From Acidobacteriota bacterium (GTDB lineage: Bacteria; Acidobacteriota; Vicinamibacteria; Vicinamibacterales; 2-12-FULL-66-21): a stretch of DNA of 5,027 nucleotides. Positions 1 to 5,027 of this stretch are shown one piece after another; positions within the stretch are counted from its first letter, which is position 1, and the number at the start of each line of letters is the position of its first letter. Made by a program: the position numbers and the translations under genes. Below the pieces are notes generated by a model. It did no database searches. It was given only the letters and a program-made list of their open reading frames with translations, and was not told the origin of the DNA. The stretch spans positions 1 to 5,027 of the forward strand of contig JACDDJ010000349.1 in assembly GCA_013817065.1 (NCBI GenBank). The letters run 5' to 3'.

Positions 1-1
1 A

Positions 2-442
2 GTCGGCGCCGGGTCCGGATATCTCTCGCGCTACATCGCCGAGAAGGTGGGGCCGGAGGGCCACGTTTACGCGAACGAGCTCGAAGGCAAGATGGTCGCC
101 TACATGAACGACCGCGCGGCGAAAGAGGGTCTCAAGAACTTCACCGCGCTGAAGGGCACGGCGACCTCCACCGGCTTTCAACCGGAGTCGCTCGATGCCG
201 TCGCCGTCGTCTACGCGCTCAGTTTCTTCGACGAGCGCGAAGCGATGTTGAAGTCGATCCACGCCTCGCTCAAGCCTGGCGGCGTCCTCCTGGTCGTCGA
301 TCTTCCGAGCGAGCAGGTGGGCACACGCATGGTGGGGATCGATGCCGACGACCTCGTCCCCCTCGCGTCCGCCGCGGGCCTGTCCCGCGAACGTGAGAAC
401 GGGCAGGTCCCCGGGCACTACGCACTTATCTTTCGGAAGTAG
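2..442 (+). CDS. SAM-dependent class I methyltransferase, 3' part (5' end outside window)
   Basis: The reading frame is open from the window edge, so the start codon lies upstream; the GTG at 47 falls after the cofactor motif and is not the real start. The 146 visible residues begin inside motif I (VGAGSGYLS, residues 1-9), the glycine-rich SAM-binding loop. An acidic residue, E26 in VYANE, sits at the end of the second strand, where it normally binds the SAM ribose. SLDAVAVVYALSFF (about 62-75) matches strand 4, and LKPGGVLLVVD matches the strand 5 region common in UbiE/Methyltransf_11-type enzymes. The C-terminus (GHYALIFRK) looks natural. The substrate cannot be told from this fragment: the region before motif I is missing, and the neighbours are unrelated exported proteins. 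The family call is firm; any specific role would be a guess. The TAG stop lies in the GTAG head of a hairpin repeat. Confidence 0.88.
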   Translation, partial: VGAGSGYLSRYIAEKVGPEGHVYANELEGKMVAYMNDRAAKEGLKNFTALKGTATSTGFQPESLDAVAVVYALSFFDEREAMLKSIHASLKPGGVLLVVDLPSEQVGTRMVGIDADDLVPLASAAGLSRERENGQVPGHYALIFRK

Positions 443-462
443 GGCGGGGGTAAACCCCCGCC
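439..462 (+). repeat. Single REP-like element: GTAG head plus perfect 8-bp GC hairpin
   Basis: GTAG (439-442) is followed by the stem GGCGGGGG (443-450), the loop TAAA (451-454) and the exact complement CCCCCGCC (455-462). A GTAG head followed by a palindrome is the known layout of REP sequences mobilised by RAYT (TnpA_REP) transposases. No T-run follows, so this is not a classical intrinsic terminator, although the hairpin could protect the 3' end of the methyltransferase mRNA. The GTAG contains the methyltransferase stop codon. The hairpin is certain; the REP assignment is inferred. Confidence 0.65.
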
Positions 463-478
463 GCACACCGCGCCGCAC

Positions 479-483
479 AGAGG
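479..483 (+). promoter_or_regulatory. Ribosome binding site AGAGG for the beta-propeller gene
   Basis: AGAGG lies 5 nt before the ATG at 489. It supports that start over the in-frame upstream ATG at 342, which lies inside the methyltransferase gene. The residues from 489 onward also form a plausible signal peptide. Confidence 0.7.
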
Positions 484-488
484 TTTTC

Positions 489-1895
489 ATGAACTACACA
501 GTTGCGATTTTCGCGTTTGTGACCATCGGCATCGCGGCGGCAGCGCCCGCGCCGGAGCTCACGTGGCCCGGTTTCCGCGGACACGAGATGAGCGGCGTGG
601 CGCCCAAGGCAACGCTGCCGGACCAGTGGACCACCACCCAGAACGTTAAGTGGGCGGCACCGATCGCCGGCAACGGATGGTCTTCGCCGATCGTCTGGGG
701 CGACACCGTCTACGTCACGACCGCGATCGGCGCAAAGGAGTTCAAGAAGCCCTCGACCGGCCTCTTCGGGAACGACTACATCGCGGAGTTGCAGGCGCAG
801 GGGATCTCGGGCGAGGAGCTGATGAAGCGGGTCCAGGCGCGAGACAACGAGATGCCTGGCGAAGCCGCGGCGCTCCGATACATGCTCTACGCGATCGATG
901 CCGCGACGGGCAAAACGAAGTGGGAGCGAGAAGCGGTGAAGATGGTGCCTGGTGGAGGACGTCATCGGAAGAACACCTTCGCAACCGAAACACCGTTTAC
1001 CGACGGCGAGCGGCTCTACGTCTCGTTCGGTCAGAACGTCGGCATTTTCGTCTTCAGCATGGCCGGCCAGCCGCTGTGGAAGAAGCAGTGGACGCCGCAG
1101 CCGATCTATCTCGATTTCGGCACGGCCTCGTCACCGATTGTCCACGACGGACGCCTGTATCTGGTCCACGACAGCGAGCAGCTCTCGTACATCACCGCCC
1201 TCGACGCGAAGACCGGCGACGAACTGTGGAAGACGGAACGTCCCGCGACCGGTCAGCCGAAGTCGTCCTGGATGACGCCCTTTGTCTGGAAGCACCCTGG
1301 CCGGACCGAGATCGTTACCACCGGCCACGGCTTCGTCATCTCCTACGGGCTCGACGGTAAGGAGCTCTGGCGGATCAGTGGCATGGCGATGGCGACGTAG
1401 TCCGCCATGGCGTGGGACGGCAGGCTCTACGTAGGCACCGGCTCGCAAGGTGACGCTAACCGGCCCTTCATGGCGGTGAAGCCGGGCGCGTCCGGCGACA
1501 TAACGCTGAAGCCCGAGACCACCAGCAACGAATTCGTGATCTGGCGCCAGGGCCGCGTCGCCGGCTACACACCGTCGGCGATCGTCCACGCAGGAAAGGT
1601 CTATCTCGTCCACGACACCGGGATCCTCGCGGTGCTCGACGCCAAGTCCGGCAAGCAGATCTACAAGGTTCGTGTCGGCGGCGGTGGACAGACCTTCTCG
1701 GCGTCACCGGTCGCGGCGGGATCACGGGTCTACTTCCTTAGCGAAGACGGCGTCACCTTCGTGCTCGATACCGGCGACGCCTACACGGAAGTGGCAAAGA
1801 ACGAGTTGGGAGAAATGTCCCTGTCCTCGCCTGCGATCGCTGGAAACGCGCGCTACATCCGCACCCAGTCGAAGCTCTACAAGATTGCCTATTAA
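489..1895 (+). pseudogene. Exported PQQ-like beta-propeller repeat protein, interrupted by an in-frame TAG
   Basis: The full frame is 468 codons plus the final TAA, with an extra TAG at codon 304 (1398-1400). Residues 1-19 are a signal peptide (hydrophobic VAIFAFVTIGIAAAA), so the product would be exported. WPGFRG (26-31) and NGWSSPIVWGDTVYVTTA are typical of the N-terminal part of PQQ-like propellers common in Acidobacteria and Planctomycetes. Blade-type repeats of the form LDxxTGxxxW appear at YAIDAATGKTKW (134-145), ALDAKTGDELW (237-247), YGLDGKELW (286-294) and, after the stop, VLDAKSGKQIY (382-392). The two parts (303 and 164 residues) are in the same frame with no missing bases, and together give a normal-looking propeller. 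The C-terminal part has no signal peptide and no clear ribosome binding site at its ATG (1407), so on its own it would not be exported. The family often has no known enzyme activity; PQQ binding is not assured. A sequencing error would make this an ordinary intact gene. Confidence 0.85.
1398..1400 (+). other. Premature in-frame amber codon in the beta-propeller gene
   Basis: The codons here read ATG GCG ACG TAG TCC GCC ATG GCG. Residues on both sides belong to the same propeller, so the TAG is a disruption rather than a natural gene end. TAG also ends the methyltransferase (440-442) and the protease (3402-3404), which argues against general reassignment of TAG in this genome. The reader should treat it as a mutation or a base-call error. 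Confidence 0.9.
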
Positions 1896-1989
1896 CGCAG
1901 AGGTATTCTCTCCAGGCACAACACATGACAGCCGGGAGCGAAATGTGGCGCAAATCTCCGCCGTCTGGATGGTACGGTTTCCGCATAAC

Positions 1990-1993
1990 AGGT
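1990..1993 (+). promoter_or_regulatory. Short ribosome binding site (AGGT) for the M48 protease gene
   Basis: AGGT, with its core AGG at 1990-1992, lies 5 nt before the ATG at 1998 and supports that start. The rest of the 102-nt gap before it (1896-1997) is less GC-rich than the genes. It contains no convincing -35/-10 pair and no hairpin with a T-run. Confidence 0.55.
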
Positions 1994-1997
1994 ACGT

Positions 1998-3404
1998 ATG
2001 AAGAGACAGGTATCTGCCGCGATCGTCACGACCCTTCTGGTGAGCGTCTCGTTTGTGGCGGCCCAGACCAAGATCACTGCACCCAAAAATAAGTACAGCC
2101 CGGCCGACGACGTCAAGCTCGGTCGCGAGGCGGCGACCGAGGTCGAGCAGCAGTTGCCGATGCTGAACGATGACCGGGTCGACTCCTACGTTGATCGGGT
2201 CGGCGCCCGGCTGGTCGAAAACATTCCGACCGAGTTCCGCCACAACCAGTTCCGCTACACCTTCGATGTTGTGAACCTGCGCGAGATCAACGCGTTCGCG
2301 CTGCCGGGCGGACCGATGTATGCGCACCGCGGGATGATCGAGAAGGCCAGGACGGAAGGTGAAATGGCGGGCGTGCTGGCACACGAGATCAGCCACGTAG
2401 CGTTGCGCCACGGTACCGCGCAGGCGTCTGCTGCAGGGAAGTATCAGATGGGGCAGATCGGGAGTGCGATTCTCGGCGCCATCATCGGCGGAAGGACCGG
2501 CGACGCGGTCTCGCAGGTCGGGCAATTCGGGTTCGGCACTGCCTTTATGAAGTACGGCCGCGAGTACGAGAAGCAGGCCGACATCCTCGGTGCTCAGATT
2601 ATGGCCCGCGCCGGCTACGACCCGCGCGCGATGGCCAGCATGTTCAGGACCATCGAGCAGGAAGGCGGCGGCCGTTCCCCGGAGTGGCTGAGCAATCACC
2701 CCAACCCCGGGAATCGTGCTGAGTACATCACCCGCGAAGCGCAGAGCCTGCGCGTGACCAACCCGGTGCAGAACACGCAGGACTTCCAGTCGGTGCAGGC
2801 GCGCCTTGGACAGATGTCGCCGGCGCCGAGCACGGAGGAAGTAGCGCGCGGCACCGCTGGCAGATCACCGACCGGCGGCACCGGCAATCCGCGCACCAGC
2901 ACGCCGCCGTCGGCGCGCGTCGCCGCGCCCTCCACCAAGTTCACCACCTACAACGAAGGTGACGTCTTCCGCATCGGCGTGCCGTCCAACTGGCAGGAGA
3001 TGGCGAGCGAGAACAGCGTGATGTTTGCGCCGCAGGGGGGTCACGGTGCCATCAACGGCCAGAGCGTCTTTACACACGGCGTCCAGGTCGGGATCGCTCG
3101 CAACGAGACGCACAGCCTCGAAGAGGCGACACAGGAGCTGCTCGCATCCTTCGCCCAGGCGAATCCGCAGCTGGGACGCTCGGGGAATCCCACGAAGGGC
3201 ACACTCGGCGGACGCGCCGGCCTCCGCACGATGCTCGCCAACGTCTCCGAAGCCACCGGCGGCCGCGAACGCATCGTCCTCTACACGACGCAGATGAAGG
3301 ACGGTTCGCTGTTCTACCTGATCGGCGTCTCGCCCGAAGGGGAGTTCGGCACTTACCAGCCGGTCATCAATCGAGTCGCTCAGTCGATTCGGTTCTTACG
3401 CTAG
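1998..3404 (+). CDS. Secreted M48-family zinc metalloprotease with C-terminal accessory domain
   Basis: This 468-residue protein begins with a signal peptide (about 1-22, ending VSFVAA before QTK), placing it in the periplasm or outside the cell. The peptidase core spans about 33-255. It carries the HExxH zinc motif HEISH (129-133, H129 and H133 as ligands, E130 as catalytic base). The second motif EKQAD (191-195) supplies the third ligand, E191. Before these, NAFALPGGPMYAHRGMI (98-114) is the usual M48 substrate-edge strand. SNHPNPGNR (232-240) matches the conserved HPxxxxR of BepA/LoiP-type members. Between the zinc motifs lies a Gly/Ala-rich hydrophobic stretch (152-182). Unlike BepA there are no visible TPR repeats. 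Instead, a Pro/Thr/Ser/Gly-rich linker (about 274-313) leads to a separate domain (about 315-468) starting GDVFRIGVPSNW, vaguely like PsbP/DUF1795-type domains but not assigned. All catalytic residues are present. A role in envelope protein quality control is inferred from the family. The serine hydrolase gene follows after 7 nt. Confidence 0.93.
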   Translation: MKRQVSAAIVTTLLVSVSFVAAQTKITAPKNKYSPADDVKLGREAATEVEQQLPMLNDDRVDSYVDRVGARLVENIPTEFRHNQFRYTFDVVNLREINAFALPGGPMYAHRGMIEKARTEGEMAGVLAHEISHVALRHGTAQASAAGKYQMGQIGSAILGAIIGGRTGDAVSQVGQFGFGTAFMKYGREYEKQADILGAQIMARAGYDPRAMASMFRTIEQEGGGRSPEWLSNHPNPGNRAEYITREAQSLRVTNPVQNTQDFQSVQARLGQMSPAPSTEEVARGTAGRSPTGGTGNPRTSTPPSARVAAPSTKFTTYNEGDVFRIGVPSNWQEMASENSVMFAPQGGHGAINGQSVFTHGVQVGIARNETHSLEEATQELLASFAQANPQLGRSGNPTKGTLGGRAGLRTMLANVSEATGGRERIVLYTTQMKDGSLFYLIGVSPEGEFGTYQPVINRVAQSIRFLR

Positions 3405-3411
3405 TTATGGA

Positions 3412-4824
3412 ATGATCAGCCGCATCGTCTTCGCGCTCACGCTTTCAGTCTTCAGCGCGGGCATCCTATCCCCACAGTCTGCGGTTCCTGAATCGAAGAT
3501 CGACGCGGTCTTCGCGCGGTGGACGGCCGAGACGCCGGGATGTGCGGTCGGCATTTCAAAGGACGGCAAGCCCATCGTACAGAAGGCATATGGGATGGCC
3601 GATCTGGAGCACGACGCACCCAATCGCGCCGATACCATCTTCGAGGCTGGATCGGTATCGAAGCAGTTCACCGCGGCGGCCGTGCTGCTGCTCGCCCAGG
3701 ACGGGAAGCTCTCGCTCGACGATCCGGTCCGCAAGTACGTGCCGGAGCTGCCCGACTATGGCGCGCCGCTGACGATCAGGCACATGCTGCAGCACACCAG
3801 CGGCTTGCGCGACTGGGGTGAGGTTGCCGCGATCGCCGGATGGCCGCGCACCAGCCGCGTCAATACCCACGACCACGTGCTCGATATCCTCAGTCGGCAG
3901 AAGGCGCTCAACTTTCCCTCGGGCACTCAGTATTCCTACAGCAACAGCGGCTACAACCTCGCCGCCATCATCGTCTCTCGCGTCAGCGGAAAGTCGTTCG
4001 CCGACTTTTCGCGCGAGCGGATCTTCACACCACTGGCCATGACGCGGACGTCGTGGCGCGACGATCACACGAGAATCGTGAAGGGCCGCGCCATTGCGTA
4101 TGCCGCGTCAGGCGGCAGCTTTCGGATCGACATGCCCTTCGAGAACGTCCACGGCAATGGCGGTCTGTTGACGACCGTGGGTGATCTGCTGAAGTGGAAT
4201 GAGAACTTCGTGACGCCGAAAGTCGGGGACGGCGTGTTCCTCAAGATCCAGCAGGAGCCCGGTCGCTTCAACGACGGCGAGGCTCACACCTATGCGATGG
4301 GATTGGTGGTCAACGATCACCGCGGCGTCGCGCAGGTCGCCCACAGCGGGTCCACCGCCGGGTATCGCGCCCATCTCACGCGCTTCCCGGCAGAACGCCT
4401 CTCCGTCGCCGTCCTCTGCAACGTGAGCAGCGGCGCCGCCACACAGTATGCGATGACCATCTCGGAGATGTATCTCGACCGAAAGCTGCAGCCCGCGACG
4501 ACAAAGCCGGCCGCGACGCGTCAAGCCTCGGCGCCGGTAGCACTCACGCCCGAAGCAATTCAGGACCTGCCGTCAGGGCGCTTTTATAGTGAGGAAGCGG
4601 AGGTCATGTTCGAAGTGGTAAACGGCGCCGAGGGTCTGGCGATCCGGCGACGTCCGGGTACCGAGACCCGCCTGCGCAAGATAGCCGGTGACGAGTACGC
4701 CCTCGGCGGCAATACCGTGAGATTCATCCGAAACGGGAACGGTCAAGTGACCGAGATGAGCCTGAAGGGATCGAGGGTATTCGATCTGCGGTTCAAGAAG
4801 GTAGATCCGCTAAAGCAGCCCTAA
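3412..4824 (+). CDS. Secreted serine hydrolase of the beta-lactamase / DD-peptidase (class C, R61-like) superfamily
   Basis: This 470-residue protein has an N-terminal signal peptide (about 1-24, IVFALTLSVFSAGILS core). The catalytic domain spans about 28-357. It shows the nucleophile motif SxxK as SVSK (S81, K84), the YxN motif as YSN (Y176-N178), and HSG (311-313) in the place of KTG. H in this position is the pattern of the Streptomyces R61 DD-peptidase (HTG) and of many esterase or peptidase relatives, so true beta-lactamase activity is not implied. LTIRHMLQHTSGL (120-132) and GNGGLLTTVGDLLKW (248-262) are typical of the family. A Pro/Ala/Thr linker (about 360-377) leads to a beta-rich C-terminal domain (378-470), probably the lipocalin-like module often found in such proteins. 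The ATG follows the protease stop by 7 nt with no good Shine-Dalgarno, suggesting translational coupling in one transcript. The last two codons and the TAA fall inside an inverted repeat, so the natural 3' end may have been altered. The physiological substrate is unknown. Confidence 0.93.
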   Translation: MISRIVFALTLSVFSAGILSPQSAVPESKIDAVFARWTAETPGCAVGISKDGKPIVQKAYGMADLEHDAPNRADTIFEAGSVSKQFTAAAVLLLAQDGKLSLDDPVRKYVPELPDYGAPLTIRHMLQHTSGLRDWGEVAAIAGWPRTSRVNTHDHVLDILSRQKALNFPSGTQYSYSNSGYNLAAIIVSRVSGKSFADFSRERIFTPLAMTRTSWRDDHTRIVKGRAIAYAASGGSFRIDMPFENVHGNGGLLTTVGDLLKWNENFVTPKVGDGVFLKIQQEPGRFNDGEAHTYAMGLVVNDHRGVAQVAHSGSTAGYRAHLTRFPAERLSVAVLCNVSSGAATQYAMTISEMYLDRKLQPATTKPAATRQASAPVALTPEAIQDLPSGRFYSEEAEVMFEVVNGAEGLAIRRRPGTETRLRKIAGDEYALGGNTVRFIRNGNGQVTEMSLKGSRVFDLRFKKVDPLKQP

Positions 4825-4837
4825 AGGGCTGCGCTAC
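4815..4837 (-). repeat. REP-like hairpin, left copy of an inverted pair
   Basis: Stem GCAGCCCT (4815-4822) pairs exactly with AGGGCTGC (4825-4832), followed by GCTAC. Read on the minus strand it is GTAGC plus an 18-nt palindrome. It is the reverse complement of the copy at 4887-4910 except for one missing base in the loop. It overlaps the final codons and TAA stop of the serine hydrolase gene. No T-run follows, so it is not a standard terminator. Confidence 0.8.
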
Positions 4838-4886
4838 AGGTCGGAGTGCGTAGTAGCGGGCGTCGTCCGGATACAGGGCGAGAGGT

Positions 4887-4910
4887 GTAGCGCAGCCCTT
4901 TTAGGGCTGC
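4887..4910 (+). repeat. REP-like hairpin, right copy of an inverted pair
   Basis: GTAG (4887-4890) is followed by C and the palindrome GCAGCCCT / TTT / AGGGCTGC (4892-4910). Together with the left copy it forms a BIME/REPIN-like unit with the two GTAG heads facing inward across a 49-nt spacer (4838-4886). The whole 96-nt unit could fold either as two small hairpins or as one long one with paired outer arms. It lies between two convergent genes, a usual place for such elements. Confidence 0.8.
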
Positions 4911-4927
4911 CTCACCCTGGCGCTTTT

Positions 4928-4948
4928 CCATCTACCATCGACCATCTT
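4928..4948. repeat. Three tandem 7-bp units (CCATCNN)
   Basis: The units are CCATCTA, CCATCGA and CCATCTT, directly adjacent, in the short gap between the REP-like pair and the end of the minus-strand gene. Copy number is low, so chance cannot be excluded. No function is visible. Confidence 0.5.
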
Positions 4949-4953
4949 TCATG

Positions 4954-5027
4954 TCAGCGAAGCGGCGGCGGCCGCCGGTGCTTCGTCGTCTGCTCGTAGT
5001 CGTAGGCGAACGTGATCAGCGTCGCCT
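4954..5027 (-). CDS. C-terminal end of an unidentified minus-strand protein (5' part outside window)
   Basis: Reading the minus strand from the window edge, one frame gives ATLITFAYDYEQTTK followed by a basic, proline-rich tail (HRRPPPLR) and a TGA at 4954-4956. About 23 residues are visible. Nearly every codon ends in G or C, as in the other genes here, and the alternative minus frames either stop at once or give low-complexity Ala-rich text. That makes this frame the likely coding one. The gene converges on the serine hydrolase gene, with the REP-like pair between them. The fragment is too short to name a family. Confidence 0.6.
   Translation of the reverse strand, partial: ATLITFAYDYEQTTKHRRPPPLR

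Noticed and set aside
342..488. Upstream in-frame ATG extension of the propeller gene
   Set aside because: It would overlap the methyltransferase in another frame and encode an Arg/Pro-rich stretch. The ATG at 489 has a ribosome binding site and starts a signal peptide.
1398..1400. Pyrrolysine or reassigned amber codon
   Set aside because: TAG ends two other genes in this window, and propeller proteins are not known pyrrolysine users.
1961..1989. Possible promoter with a CATAAC -10 box before the M48 gene
   Set aside because: No matching -35 box at proper spacing, and the implied transcript start would fall almost on the ATG, leaving no room for the ribosome binding site.
1722..2699. Long antisense open frame (325 codons) on the minus strand across the propeller end and M48 gene
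   Set aside because: It lies opposite two well-supported genes, crosses their intergenic gap, and its translation shows no recognisable domain. Long antisense frames are expected in GC-rich coding DNA.
3412..4824. Calling the hydrolase an antibiotic-resistance beta-lactamase (AmpC)
   Set aside because: HSG replaces the KTG motif, and the added C-terminal domain fits R61-like peptidase or esterase relatives better than AmpC.
4815..4910. Rho-independent terminators at the hairpins
   Set aside because: Neither hairpin is followed by a T-run on either strand. They may still slow exonucleases or polymerase, but a classical terminator is not supported.

Overview
The window is GC-rich, gene-dense bacterial DNA. 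Coding frames show a strong G/C bias at third codon positions. The gene content is an exported PQQ-type beta-propeller protein with a WPGFRG start motif, a secreted M48 protease with a long C-terminal extension, and a secreted serine hydrolase of the beta-lactamase/DD-peptidase superfamily. This resembles soil Acidobacteriota (Vicinamibacteria-like), but the taxon is inferred from style and content, not shown by a marker gene.

Layout: (1) 2-442, the 3' part of a class I SAM-dependent methyltransferase, whose stop codon lies in a GTAG-headed hairpin repeat (439-462). (2) 489-1895, a PQQ-like beta-propeller gene with signal peptide, interrupted by an in-frame TAG at 1398-1400. The frame is intact on both sides, so it is a nonsense-broken gene, a very recent pseudogene, or a sequencing error. 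(3) 1896-1997, a short intergenic stretch with a ribosome binding site but no convincing promoter or terminator. (4) 1998-3404, a secreted M48 zinc metalloprotease with a Pro/Thr-rich linker and an extra C-terminal domain. (5) 3412-4824, a secreted serine hydrolase, 7 nt after the protease stop and so probably co-transcribed. (6) 4815-4910, two near-identical inverted REP-like hairpins, the first overlapping the 3' end of the hydrolase gene. (7) 4928-4948, a short heptanucleotide tandem repeat. (8) 4954-5027, the C-terminal end of a minus-strand gene converging on the repeats.

No pathway clearly ties the genes together. The three complete loci all encode predicted exported proteins, and the protease and hydrolase may act together in envelope or periplasmic protein and peptide turnover. 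The points most worth a second look are the in-frame stop in the beta-propeller gene and the REP-like elements. The latter carry the GTAG head known from RAYT-associated REP sequences, come in two different stem sequences, and coincide with stop codons of two genes. I saw no RNA gene, CRISPR array, insertion sequence or clear novel defence system.
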